A stretch of DNA of 64,000 nucleotides, from NCBI GenBank assembly GCA_905221605.1, contig CAJNDS010000102.1, positions 582,501 through 646,500 on the forward strand, written 5' to 3'. The translations under genes and the position numbers were made by a program. Source of the DNA: Symbiodinium natans (Eukaryota > Sar > Dinophyceae > Suessiales > Symbiodiniaceae). Positions 21,374 through 37,640 of the stretch are shown here, piece by piece. The notes under the pieces are model-generated. The model ran no database searches. It saw nothing but the letters and a program-made list of their open reading frames with translations, and was not told the DNA's origin. Every line of letters begins with the position of its first letter. Positions within the stretch are counted from its first letter, which is position 1.

Positions 21374-21488
21374 TCTTGATAGCCCAGTAACCATATTCAA
21401 AATAGGGCCCCCCAAAAAGGGATGGTTACCTTTTTTAGGGAACCCATAACAAAAAAGCGGTACAGGGTACGACTGGGCTACCCAGACC
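21374..21488. repeat. M6 inverted-repeat element
   Basis: The left part TGATAGCCCAGTAACCATAT and the right part GACTGGGCTACCCAGACC form an imperfect inverted pair. The core words GGTTACC, GGGAACCCATAAC and GGGTAC are shared with the copy at 2963-3078. Confidence 0.55.
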
Positions 21489-21734
21489 TCAATTCTGGAG
21501 CTTCCGGGCTTCAGGGGAGCTAGGGGTCTAGAAGCGATGGTTGCTGAAAAGGTTGTTTGGGGAGTTTGTGGGAGGTCTTGGGGTAGCCGGTAGCCTTGCC
21601 TGGGCCACCCCGAGGCAGAGCAGCAGTCCCGCAGCAAGGCGCCAGGCCATGGCGGGAGCAGAGGAGAAGGAGGGAGGAGGGAAGATGGTGGCTCGCGATC
21701 GAAGCTGCGGCGCGCAAGTTAGAATATTGAAAAA

Positions 21735-21735
<1 letters not shown>

Positions 21736-21804
<69 letters not shown>

Positions 21805-21812
21805 GGGGGGGG
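21736..21812 (+). repeat. Sixty-eight-base poly(G) tract
   Basis: Sixty-eight uninterrupted G (21736-21803), one T, then eight G. The word GCAGTTAGAATATT or a close form (GCAAGTTAGAATATT, GCAGTTAGAACATT) occurs once before and twice after it (about 21714, 21817, 21907). The tract may therefore sit inside a small repeated unit. Confidence 0.95.
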
Positions 21813-22685
21813 ATTGCAGTTAGAACATTTTTGGTGGCGGAGGGGAAACGGCCCGATTTTACCCTCGGGCCAACCCTTGCAGTCAGCATCTTTTTTAACG
21901 GACGGGTGCAGTTAGAATATTGTTGAAAGGCCCCATTGAAAAGGAGGGAGGGGGGAGGGCACGAGGCTCGGGCCCTTAGCCACCGAAGCTGTTTAGAATC
22001 GCCGCAGCTTGAGGTCGAGGATGCTTGTAAGTTTATGGGGGCTCTTCAACCACATACTCTCCCGCAGCGCCTGACACCCTCCAGCACGTCCAAAGGACCT
22101 TGAGCCCCGAAGGCCCGACTGGAAAGTTCGAGGCGTCAGCCCTGAACCCTCGTGAGGCTCTAGTAGGGGATCCGGAGTAGGGGCCCATAATCTGGGTCTC
22201 CTGTTATATAACCCTTATATACACTACGTACCTTAGATTTAGGGTTTAGGGGTCTAGGGCGACAAACATTTCGGGTTCCGGGCTTAGGGTTTTAGGGTTT
22301 CAGGGGCTTCGAAAAAACGAGCGGCAAACGCTGAGCCTCCCTTTCTGCGCAACCAGAGATGGTGCCTCTTCGGAGGATCCCGTCAAACGATGAGGGCTTC
22401 GGGCCTGGGGTTCAGGGCTTGGGGTTTGGGGTTTAGGGTTTAGGGTTTAGGGCTTAGGGTTTAGGGCTTGGGGTCCCCCTGAACAAACGAGCTCAAGCCG
22501 TCTGTCGCAGAGAGAGCGGAGGCTCGAGAAGCAGCGCCCTATCAACACAGAGCAGCCCTCGAACCCACCTAAACCCTCAACCTCTGCCATGCTAACCCTA
22601 AACCCTAAACCCTCAACCCTAAACCCTAAACACCCCTAAAAAGCCTACACTGACCACTAAACACCCTCGAACTCTCCATCAGGTG

Positions 22686-24008
22686 AGTCGGAAGTTCGCC
22701 GTCAAGTCACCGATGTCCTTCAAGGCCACCCCAAGGCTGGCACTTTAGGGTTTAGGGTTTAGGGTTTAGGGTTTAGGGTTTAGGGTTTAGGGTTTAGGGT
22801 TTAGGGTTTAGGGTTTAGGGTTTAGGGTTTAGGGATTAGGGTTCAGGGTTTGGGGTTTAGGGTTTAGGGTTTAGGGTTTGGGGTTTGGGGTTTGGGGTTT
22901 GGGGTTTAGGGTTTAGGGTTTAGGGTTCTGGGTTTAGGGTTTAGGGTTTAGGGTTTGGGGTTTAGGGTTTAGGGTTCTGGGTTTAGGGTTTAGGGTTTAG
23001 GGTTTAGGGCCTTGGAACTATCTTCCTAATCCAGGCCCTCTTCCCGCAAGGAAAATATCTGAGGGTATGATTTCCATATCCCGCCCTAAACCCCAGACCC
23101 TCAACCCTGTAAACCCTCAACCCTACCAAGCGTAGGAACCTCCACCCTGCACCCCAATTGGGGGCTCGTAGGTCGGCAGTATCCCAGAGGCCTACCTTGC
23201 CCCCCAAGGCCGATATGAGCCAGCATTAAAACCCCAACTAAACCCATGTTAAACCCCCATGTCCATCCTAAACCCTAAACCCTAAACCCTAAACCCTAAA
23301 TTGAACCATCTCCATCCTAAACCCTGAACCCTAAACCCAGCTCGGGGCGTTCCTTCATGGAATGCCGCGCCGACTCCTTGATCCCCGCATTGTTGCAGGT
23401 CCTGCAAACGTAAAGGATTCAGGGTACACAGGGTTTAGGATTTAGGGTTTAGGGTTTAGGGTTTTGGGTTTGGGGTTTGGGGTTTGGGGTTCGGGGTTGG
23501 CAGGCTTGGGGTTTAGGGATCCGGGTCGCCGAAAGCAAGCGGAGAAGGCCGAGTTGAAAGCAGGGCGGGCGCTTGACTTGAGGGTTTTTTTTGGGATTCG
23601 ACCACCCGAAGCTTGAGATCCAAAACCCTACGCGACACATGAGGGCCTAAACCCTCAACCCTAAACCCTAAACCCTCAACCCTAAACTGGTTATTGCGAG
23701 GATCCATAGGCTCCCATCTAACGCAGGGGGGCCCGAGCTTTTACTTCGGGCGGCTCTCTCTGAGGGGAGGGCCGGTGCAGTTCTTCCACCACCGTCAGCA
23801 GGAGCTCCTGCTTTCTCCAAGGGAGGTTCCCGGTCCGCTGTCCGCTATCGGGGGGGAAGGGCGTTGGGGAGGTTTAGGGTGGCTTAAGGCTAAGGGTTCT
23901 CGGGCTTAAGGTCTAGGATTTGAGGTTGAGGTTTCAGGGGTTCGGGCCTGGGGGCTTCTGGGACGCAAGGGCCGGCTGCTTTCGGAACACGCAGGGTGCC
24001 ACCTGATC
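22686..24008 (-). CDS. Three exon-like islands, gene unassigned
   Basis: Minus-strand open islands at about 22686-22736 (LGVALKDIGDLTANFRLT), 23345-23401 (TCNNAGIKESARHSMKERP) and 23955-24008 (VAPCVFRKQPALASQK) have AG acceptors on their right. They lie between the cysteine-rich exons and the coiled-coil exons and could belong to either gene. I do not recognise them. Confidence 0.35.
22742..23011 (+). repeat. Long TTTAGGG array with TTTGGGG patches
   Basis: About 270 bases of head-to-tail units. Blocks of TTTGGGG at about 22870-22910 and TTCTGGG variants occur within otherwise perfect TTTAGGG. Confidence 0.95.
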
Positions 24009-24330
24009 CTGCATCATGGTGAAGTTTACCCATGCTCTCACCTCCCTAACCCCTGAACTCCAGACCCAAGGCCGCGTTGGACCTTCTTTCAAGCCACTTC
24101 AAGCCTCGACCTCATCTGAATACCCCCCCCCAGCTTACGCTGCAAAAAGCAGGGACCTTGTGGCTATCATCATCGTCACAGCACTGGGGGGCCATTTCGC
24201 TCTGTTCTAGGCAGGGGGGTTGATCTAGGAGGCTTCAAACCGTATAACACACCTGGAGGATCCTGTCAACATCCCGCGCCCCTGGGCTTTAGGGAGCTTC
24301 GGGGACCCCTTCGCCGTCCCCTCCCAGCGC

Positions 24331-27300
24331 CTTCTGCTGCGCAAGGTCCTCGTTCTCCTTGCGCACGGCCTCTTGCCGGCTCATGAGCCGCTCTCCTGCC
24401 GAGTTGAAGGTCTTGGGGTTCAGGGTTTGCTGGGTGCAGAAGACTACACTCACTACACACAAAACTTCCACCAGGCGAGCCTGAAATCCCTGAGGAAAGG
24501 CCCACACACCCCTTATTTGCCTAACCGTACAGCACTAAACCCTACATAAATTAAGAGCCTAACCTATAGTACTAAACCCTTAAGCCTAACCCTACAGTAC
24601 TGAACCGTAAGTATAAAGCCCTGGAGTCCACAACCCCGCGAATCCGAGAGCCCAACAGCAAGCACACTTCTCCCGGCCTTCCGCGCGCAAGCGGTCGCCA
24701 TCCTTCAGGGCCTCATCACGCTCGCGCCTTCACAGCGCGGAGCTCCGAGAGGGTCTCTTAGGGTCTCTCGTGCGGCTTCCGTCGAGCAGAAGTGGTTTCA
24801 AGCAGCAGAAGCCCTAAGCCTAAACCCGAAGACATTCGTGGAAGGATGGCAAAAAGCATTCTCGGGCCTCAGAGACCGAATGCGCTCGTTGGCGGCATCG
24901 ATCTTGCTGTTGGCCTCCTCCGCCACCTCCCCCCAAGTCTTTCGAGACTTTCCGCTTCGAGGCGGTGTTTCGGGGGCTTTTCAGGGTGCATCAGCAGGTG
25001 CGCGAGGTCTGAGCTTTGAGTTCAAGGCTTAAGGCTTGCATCGAGAGCGTGTGTGCAGCCCCTGGGGAGGCGACACCCCCAACCCCCGAAAACCCTTAAC
25101 GGTGTTCATGTCCCAAACCCCTGCTACATGTTCCTGTAACCGTAGCTTGCAGGGGAGCGGGGATGGGATTTGGGGCCCAGAGAGTTTCATTGGGCAGCTG
25201 CTCAGACACCCGCAAGCCTTACCTTTAGACTTCCACTTGGAAAGTCTGGGCTGTCTTGAGTATCTCCTGCCACAGCTCACGTCATTTCCCCTCTCAGCCC
25301 AGGCCTTGTCGAGGTTTATCTTCACTGCGCCGATCTCGGCCTCGCACCGGAGTGTGGGAAATGGGAGTAAGGCTCCGGGCCCTGAGGCCTGCCCAGTCCC
25401 ACCCAAACCTCCCAAAGCCCCAAACCAACCTCCCCCTTACCCCCTTACCCCCTTACCCCCTTACCCCCTTACCCCCTTACCTCCACCCCCCCACCCCTCG
25501 GCCTTCAGACTCTCGTTGAGGTCGCGGGCCTTCTTTGTCTCGGCCTGCGGAGGGGGGCGCCAGGTGGCGGCTCTCTCACCTTAAGGGCCAGCCCCACCAG
25601 CTCACAGCATAACCCGCAACATCTTGCGTGCAACCCGGTGAGTAAAAGCCCCCCCCCCCCCCCGACCCCTAAACCCTAAACCCCTAAACCCGAAACCCGA
25701 AACCCTAAACCCTAAACCCAAGAAAAAAGAAGCAAGGAGTAGCAGGTTTGAGGATCCCAAGCCAAGCGCTCTGAAAGGAAGATGGCCCCGCGTTGAGCCC
25801 TTCGGGGGTACCCCGGGTTTTCTCAGAGGGTTGCTTTTGGGTTTGGCTTTAGGGGGCTTGGGGGTTTAGGATTTAGGGTTTAGGGGTTTGGGAGGGTAGG
25901 GAGGCTGGGGTGTGTGGAATCCGCCGAGGCCTCGGGCCGGAGGTGTATAGGTTGTCAGAACAGGCACCCCCCTCCAAATCCTCCCCCCACACCCAAAGCC
26001 CTTTTTCGGACCCCTTTTTTTGGCCTCAAATGGGTACCCCCCCTGGAAACCGGGACCAGAGGCAAAGCCCCTCCCAGCAGGGTCCCCCGCCGTTGTTCAC
26101 CCCCCCCCCCCCCCCCCCCCCCCACCCTCAACCCAACCCTTATTGCTTGGGGTCCAGCGACTTGGGCGCTGCGGAATCACCATGCTCACGCGGATGCGCT
26201 GGGCCGGGCCGAGGCGGGTCGCGTAGCGTTAAAATTAAGGCTCAGGGGGTTCCACCCAAAGGGACAGCAGCACGCCATCCCGCCAAGAACAAGCTGCTGC
26301 TGACGCCGAGGTTGCTCTTCTCAAGCCTAGACCCTTCGAAGCCCCAACCTGGTAAAAACCCTTATACCCTTATTCCCTTAATTCCCTTATTCCCTTAAAC
26401 CCTTATACTTATACCCTTATACTCCTCCCCCCCAAAGCCCCAAAGCCCCAAAGCCCTGAGCGCACATCGCGCGACGCTCCAAGGGCGGGGCGAGTAGACT
26501 CTGCGATCGCTGCACCGACTCTTGCCTCAGGTCCAGGATGGAGCCTTTCTGGGTGCGGACTTCTATAAAATAAGGGTGCCCATTTTGGGGCGAAGGGATG
26601 GCGCGGCGCAATGAACCTGAGGCCCTTTACCAAAAGAAATGGCGCCGGGCACCCGGCCCGCAGGAGACCTGGGCCATCTGCGAGGGCCATAAGGGAATAT
26701 TCTTCGAAATTCTTGCGACCCCGACACGAGAGCCTGCGAGGATTGGAGGCTTGTGAAGTTCTTAGTGTTCAGAAGTCTTCCTAAACAAGTCTGCAACCCA
26801 ATAAGGCTCACAAAGTCAACTCTTCAGGAACTCAAACCCTCAACCCGAAATTGGGGCGTCATCCAAGTCCCTTGCAAAAGGACGAGCCAAGGGCGCGGCA
26901 CGCGGGAGGTCGCTAAATGGCAGGCCTCTGTTCAGGGCTTTTGGGGGTTTAAGGGGTTTAGGGTTCAAGGGCTTTTGGGGGTTTAGGGTTTGGGGTTTAG
27001 GTATTCGGGGTTTAGGGTTCAGGGCTTGGGGTTTGGGGTTTGGGGTGTATGGGGCTTAAGCTTTGAAACTGTGGGGTTTGGGGTGGTTGCGTGAAGGGCG
27101 AAGCCGTGTCCCAATCTGTCGAAGCCTCCCTCAACCCTGAAACCCTCAACGGTGAAACGCTCAACCCTATAAACCCTTGAACCCTGAACTCCAAACCCCA
27201 AACCCTAATTAATCTCTACACCCTAAACCTATAAACCCTAAACTATAAAACCCTTGAGCCCTGAACCCTCTTGTCACAGATAAGCCGGAATCTCGGGGGC

Positions 27301-27920
27301 CCCTGGCCGGAGCGTGCCCGGTGAAGCTGACCGCGAAGCTCCTGGCTTAAATGCGGCTTAGGGTTTGGGGTCCGGGGTTTAGGGTTTGGGGTTTAGGGTT
27401 TCGGGTTTGGGGTTTAGGGTTTAGGGTTTAGGGTTTGGGGTTTGGGGTTTAGGGTTTGGGGTTTGGGGTTTGGGTTTGGGGTTTAGGGTTTAGGGTTTGG
27501 GGTTTGGGGTTTGGGGTTTGGGGTTTGATGGGGTTTGAGGTTTGGGGTTTGGGGTTTGGGGCTTGGGGTTCAGGGTGTGGGGTTTGGGGTTACCGGCTCC
27601 CCGTCCTGGATCTTGAGCGCCTGGTCGCGGACCCGGGCATCGGCATCCTGCATATCCGCTATTGTGGATTTGAAAGAAGGGAGCCTCAGGATTTAGGCTT
27701 TTGGATTTATCACGCTTATAGGGATGTTATCGGGTTATGGGGCTTACAGGGCTTCTAGGGCTTGTAGGATTCTTTTGGGGGTTCATAAGGCCAGCAGGTC
27801 TTGTGGCGCCACTTGCCATGCTGCCAGCACTCCCCCCTACAAAACCCCAGGCCGGGGCACCTGGATCTGCTGTGCCACGTGCGTGGCATCCGCGGGCCCG
27901 GCGGGCCTCGGCGCGGCGCG
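24331..27920 (-). CDS. Coiled-coil protein, multi-exon
   Basis: Minus-strand exons keep phase in at least one consistent chain: 27861-27920 (ADATHVAQQIQ), 27594-27647 (DADARVRDQALKIQDGEP), 26469-26525 (ARVGAAIAESTRPALGASR), 25503-25544 (AETKKARDLNESLK), 25305-25340 (AEIGAVKINLDK), 24868-24917 (EANSKIDAANERIRSL), 24678-24727 (RERDEALKDGDRLRAE) and 24331-24395 (ERLMSRQEAVRKENEDLAQQ). The segments are rich in E, K, R, A and L with heptad-like spacing, so a long coiled coil is likely. Donors are GT, GC and GA. No start, stop or family-specific domain was found, so the function is unknown. Introns contain poly(C) tracts and telomere-type arrays. Confidence 0.6.
25436..25500 (+). repeat. ACCCCCTT tandem repeat
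   Basis: Short eight-base units (TTACCCCC) repeated about seven times within a coiled-coil gene intron. A related CCCTTATT run is at about 26350-26420. Confidence 0.8.
27355..27590 (+). repeat. TTTGGGG/TTTAGGG array
   Basis: A telomere-type array dominated by TTTGGGG, ending four bases from the GT donor of coiled-coil exon 27594-27647. Confidence 0.9.
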
Positions 27921-28079
27921 CTGAGGGGAGGAGTCGTCTTGGAGTGTTTGCTTTCGGCCTCCGCGGCCGTTTCAACTCCGTGAAAGACTCTGGCCTGAAG
28001 GCCTGGACCTAAAACCCTGCGACTTGGAACATTTTCAGACCTTTCTGAGCCGAAGAACCCAAACCCTCTCAAGTACGAC

Positions 28080-28680
28080 TCTAAGACCTTCCTTGGTCCC
28101 TCTTTACATACAGTTTTCTGGGTTATATACTTATTCAGGGAAGTTACTCTAAACTCTTTACCTATAGCTTTCTGGGTTATACCTTCTTATTCAGGGAAGA
28201 TACTACTAACCTGTAGGTAAATGGAGCTCTGGTCCATCACCTACAGCCGCACGCGCTGGGGTCCAGTCCTTCCGTTCCGCGGCGCCTGGCCACGAACTCT
28301 CGAGAAACCCGTACCCAAAACCCTAAACCCTAAACCCTAAGCCTCTCAGTTTGAGTTGAGCCGGGGGTTCTTCGGGCTTGGGGGGACAGGCTCCCGAAGG
28401 AGGGCTCAGCGATGTAAGGCTTAACCTGAACATTCTGGGACGTAAACTACTATTTGCTTAACAACCCAAAAACATGTTGAAAATGATAGTCCCTGTATTA
28501 CCCTTATGAAAAAACTGATTTCTTTAGAGCTCAACAAAAAGAACCTCAGACCCCAGGCCTAGAAGTCTCAAAGCGTCGAGCATGCCGGCAGCTTTTCTTC
28601 CTGTATGGTTGCGATGGCTTCCGCACCACGTGTGGGTGCTCTCGGCTTTGGACGCAAAGGCGTTCGTTGTCTTGCCTGCA
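28080..28680. other. Unassigned spacer with an inverted-repeat-like element
   Basis: About 28095-28235 has repeated words TTTCTGGGTTATA and TTATTCAGGGAAG, with an ACATACAGTTTT start and a CCTGTAGGTAAA end. It is similar in words to 10795-10857 (TTACCTGCAGTTT ... AAACTGTAGGTAAA), which may be a further small element family. From 28410 to 28560 the sequence is comparatively AT-rich. No gene was recognised. Confidence 0.4.
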
Positions 28681-28685
28681 TCTTT

Positions 28686-29300
28686 TTAGGGTTTAGGGTT
28701 TAGGGTTTGGGGTTTAGGGTTTAGGGTTGAGGGTTGAGGGTTGAGGGTTGAGGCTTTACCTCTGAAAGCATGGGTTTGGAGCGCCGGTTGCATCAGGTCT
28801 CTACGTGCTCGTTGGCACGTCGACTCACGGGCAAAGCCAGAAGCCAGCTCGCACACAGCTTTGTGCTGCGAAACACCACAGAGGTGCCACTTCACATGCA
28901 CCGATTCGTCAAACCATAGCCGCCAGGCCCCGTCCTGTTGAGACTGGCCGGCGGGCAAAGCAATGTACTGTAGGGCCGCAGAGGGAGCTTTCGGTGGCTT
29001 TGGGGGGATCTTCAAGGCCTTTATACTTCGGTGCGAAGATGAGGCGAACCCTCGAAACCCTACAGTAGAGCTGGGCGGCCCATGCCGCCCCGCCCTTGGA
29101 AAACCAATCCATGCGCGCATTCCGAATTCCGGGGCCTCGGGAGCGGCAGGGCTTTGGGGCAGGGTGGGATGTTGGGGCTCGCAAGCCTGGGGGATGTGAA
29201 CAGCTGGCCAAGGCCCCAAAGGATGCGTCCTCAACCCTAAGAATGCAAAACCGGAGGTCCTGAAACCCGAAAAACCGCAGCTCTGGCGCATCAGCAAGGA
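28686..29300. other. Unique block with a long minus-strand frame, not recognised
   Basis: A minus-strand frame of 203 codons runs from 29297 to 28686, but its C-terminal part is translated TTTAGGG/TTGAGGG repeat (NPKP and STLNPQP words). Competing frames exist on both strands. I see no family signature and do not call a gene. Confidence 0.4.
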
Positions 29301-29399
29301 ACCCTAAACCTAAACCCTAAGGCCCAGCGACCGGCAGCCAAAGGTACTTGGCGCTTATCTCTGTTCGGCGTCTCGCCTGCTGGGGGCCGAAGCACTTTT

Positions 29400-29760
29400 G
29401 GGTCCGTTAGGGACTTAGGGTTGCGTCTTTAGGGGTTTAGGGGTTTCAGGGTTTGGAGTTACGTGTTTAGGGTTTAGTGTTTAGGGGTTCAGGGTTCAGG
29501 GTTTAGGGTTTAGGGTTTAGGGTTCAGGGTTCAGGGTTCAGGGTTCAGGGTTCAGGGCTTAGGGTGTAGGGTTTACGGTTTACGGTTTACGGATTAGGGT
29601 TTAGGGTTTAGGGTTTAGGGTTTAGGGTTTAGGGTTTAGGGTTCAGGGTTCAGGGTTTAGGGTTTAGGGTTTAGGGTTTAGGGTTTAGGGTTTAGGGTTT
29701 AGGGTTTAGGGTTTAGGGTTTCGTTTCTAGGGTTTACGGTTTAGGGTTTAGGGTCTCAGG
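29400..29760 (+). repeat. TTTAGGG array with TTCAGGG and TTTACGG blocks
   Basis: Several homogeneous sub-blocks follow one another: TTCAGGG (about 29515-29555), TTTACGG (about 29570-29590) and pure TTTAGGG. This suggests local spreading of single-base variants. Confidence 0.9.
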
Positions 29761-29769
29761 ATGCTTCAG

Positions 29770-30177
29770 GATCAAAGATGTTCCGGGGGGGGGGGGTGTT
29801 TGTTTTTGAACCCTCTGAGCCCGAAACCCTAAACAGTAAACCCTAAAGCCCCCTAAGCCCCCTAAGCCCCCCCTTGAGCCCCCCCCAAAGCCCCCCCCCC
29901 TAAGCCCCCACCTAAAACCCCCCCTATAAGCCCTCTCAAAAACCCCACTATAAGCCCCCCTAAAAGGTCACAGGCGCACAAAAAACCTGGAGACTTGAAG
30001 CATGCGACGTGCTTTTCGCTCGGGTTTTGGGCACATTGTGCTCGCAACTCCATGGCTAAGCCGACAACCAGAGAATTAGGAAAGCATGGGCTAGTGTTGA
30101 AACACCCACTAAAACCGACGTTTTCTGCACATGCAATAACATTTCGCCTAAAAATCTGAAGATGAGAACAAAAGTAC
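29770..30177. other. C-rich spacer and unique segment
   Basis: A G tract, then CCCCCTAAGCC-type low-complexity sequence to about 29970, then unique sequence. The stretch before 30178 shares words (AAAATCTGA, ACAAAAGT) with the link between the two copies of the duplication that follows, so it may be the start of a unit. Confidence 0.4.
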
Positions 30178-30910
30178 ACATCGCTCCTTTCGAATCGGGC
30201 GTTCTAGTGAACGGCCACAATGGCGGCAAACAAGCACATAAAACCATGGAGTTTACGATGTTTTACGACATGCACACAAGGGTCAGCTTTGCGCGTTGTT
30301 ACTGATGCTTTTCTGTTATGTTGCTTCTGCTGGCAGTTGTTAATGGTTCGAGCGTCGTTCGCATAAGCCTTGTGACAGCGCGTCTTGTTACAGAAAGGCA
30401 AACATCCTGGTGCAGCATGTTGTGTCGAGGAGCAGAAACGCTGTACATTCCGGTGTTTTCGGCATGGATAGAGGAACATGGTCGCAACCAACCCCCCCGG
30501 ACGTCCCACAGCAAGAAACACTGTCAAAACCAAATCGAACTTTTGTCTTGTGACACTACAAAAATCTGAGCTATACATGTCACTCCTTTCATTTCGGGCG
30601 TTCTAGTGTGAAAGGCAGCAATGGCGGCAAACCAGCACAGAAAAGCATGGCTTTTACGATGTTTTACGACATGCACGCCAGCGTCAGTTTTGTGCGTTTT
30701 TGTTTTTTGTTCTTTTATGTTGCTTCTGCTGGCAGTTGTTAGTGGTTCGAGCGTCATGACGACACACCTTTCGCATAAGCCTTGTGACAGTGCATCTTGT
30801 TACATAAACGTCAAACATCCTGGTGCAGCATGTTGTGTAGAGGAGCAACAACGCTGCAAATACCGGTGTTTTGGGCATGAATAGAGTAACATGGTCGTAG
30901 CCCACACCCC
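30178..30910. repeat. Direct duplication, unit about 405 bases
   Basis: Copies at about 30178-30500 and 30583-30910 share long words such as GGGCGTTCTAGTG, AATGGCGGCAAAC, TTTACGATGTTTTACGACAT, GTTGCTTCTGCTGGCAG and CATCCTGGTGCAGCATG in the same order, with substitutions and small indels. Composition is more AT-rich than the surroundings. Open frames on both strands are short and differ between copies, so I see no conserved protein. Confidence 0.85.
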
Positions 30911-31029
30911 CGCACCCCCCACCCCCCCAAAAAGAAAAAAAAAAACAATAAATGTTTCCCCCTAAAAGCCCCTAAAAGTCCCCCCTAAAAGCCCCCCACA
31001 AAACCCCCTAAGCCCCCCTAAAAGACCCC

Positions 31030-31960
31030 CTAAAAGCCCCCCTAAGACCCGCCAAACCCCCTCGGGCGCCTCGCGGCGCCGCTGTAGGCTCAGACCTCCA
31101 TCTCGTCTTTGGGGCTCCTTGGCGCGTAAGGCTTAGGGTTTGGGAGGCTTGGAGTTTGGGGTTCAGGGTTTAGGGTTTAGGGTTTAGGGTTTAGGGTTTA
31201 GGGTTTCTAGGGTTTCGGGTTTAGGGTTTGGAAGTTTAGGGTGTATTGTTGGGCATGAGAACTTGAACCCTCCTAGACGCGGAAGCCCAAGCCTAAAGAC
31301 TGTGTCTCCCCGAAGCCTCATGCCCCAGAGCCCCCCAAAAGCCCTAAAGCCCCTCAAAAGCCCAAAGCCCCCAAAGCGCCCCTAAACCCTAAGCCTCAAG
31401 CCCTAAACCTTAAAGCCACAAAACCCCCAGCCCGAAAAGCCCAAAAAGCCCTAGAAGCCCAAAAAGCCCAAAAAGCCCAAAAAGCCCAAAAAGCCCCAAA
31501 AAGCCCCGAGAGCACTGAACCTCAAACCGTCAAAGGCCCGGCGTCTTCTCCGCAGGCGCCTGCGGCTTGGATGCGCCTCGGGAGCGAAGCGACCGCGAGA
31601 GAGACCAGGCGTTGGCAGCTTCGGGTTTAAGGGGGCTTGAGGGGGCTTGAGGGGGCTTCAGGGGGGGCTTCAGGGGCAGCTTTAGGGCATCTAGGGAGCT
31701 TTAGGCAGCTTCAGGGTCTTAGCTGGACCCCCAAAGTATGTAAAAAAAACAGCCCCAAAACCCTGAAAAGGGCCATTCTTTTACATACTTTGGGGGGTTG
31801 AGGTATAGAGTTTAGGGTTTGAAGCTTAGGGCTCAGGGGGTTTCAGGGCCACAATTTGGCCGAAAGCACTGCCGAAGCTGACGATGCGCTCGAAGACCCC
31901 CTCCGCCGCCATGGGGTCTGCGCGGAAGCCGTCCGTGAAGCTGGGCCTGGGGGAGCGGGC
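31030..31960 (-). CDS. Candidate exons behind the transporter stop
   Basis: Minus-strand exon-like islands at about 31855-31955 (FTDGFRADPMAAEGVF, then ERIVSFGSAFGQ), 31533-31625 (SLSRSLRSRGASKPQ, open to a TGA) and 31090-31115 (SPKDEMEV, then TGA). They lie just downstream of the transporter's apparent stop at 32247. They may be an alternative C-terminus of the transporter or exons of the next gene. Not recognised. Confidence 0.35.
31440..31680. repeat. AAAGCCC and GGGGGCTTGA low-complexity repeats
   Basis: About 31440-31505 holds AAAAGCCC units. About 31625-31670 holds GGGGGCTTGA units. Both differ from the telomere-type repeat. Confidence 0.7.
31721..31804. repeat. M2 hairpin element
   Basis: The left arm AGCTGGACCCCCAAAGTATG and right arm CATACTTTGGGGGGTTGAGG are near-perfect inverted copies, about 84 bases in all. 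The core AAAACAGCCCCAAAACCC, then GGGCCATTCTTTTACATAC, is shared with the second copy at 44174-44255. Confidence 0.85.
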
Positions 31961-32246
31961 TTTGGCGAGTCTTCGGGCCCTAGAAGCCTAAACCCTGAAA
32001 CCTCAACCCTAAGCCCTTCAGGGCGCGGAGGGCTTCTGGCGGAGGAGACTGAAGTTGAAACCGGGCCGTTTCTCTTTGTCCTGTGCTTCTGTCGTCCCGG
32101 CCTGAGATCAGACTCCCTAAACCACCCGGACCATACACGGACGGATACACCATGGCAGCTGCCCATCATTCATCACACCCCAAACCCTAAACCTAAACTC
32201 CAAACCCTAGACCCTAAACCCTAAACCCTGATAACAAGTGCGGTTC

Positions 32247-37416
<5,170 letters not shown>

Positions 37417-37640
37417 CTTGCACGCAAGCCGCGCGTACAAGTAGCTTGCAAGACCAGTAGTGGCTGTTCACACGGAGCGGAAGTTGACGAACCTGAACAA
37501 GCCCTTTTTTCCCGGCATGCACTGTACAGTGCCGGCTTGCATTCCTTGGTCTCTGGAGGGGTGCCTTGCAGGCGACTTGCTCCGCAGGCTAGCGAGAATG
37601 CACTGTGCAGAAGCGCCTGTAGCACACGACGGCCTAGGGC

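Noticed and set aside
26101-26123. Proline-rich proteins around C tracts
   Set aside because: Homopolymer C reads as proline in every frame; no flanking conserved sequence.
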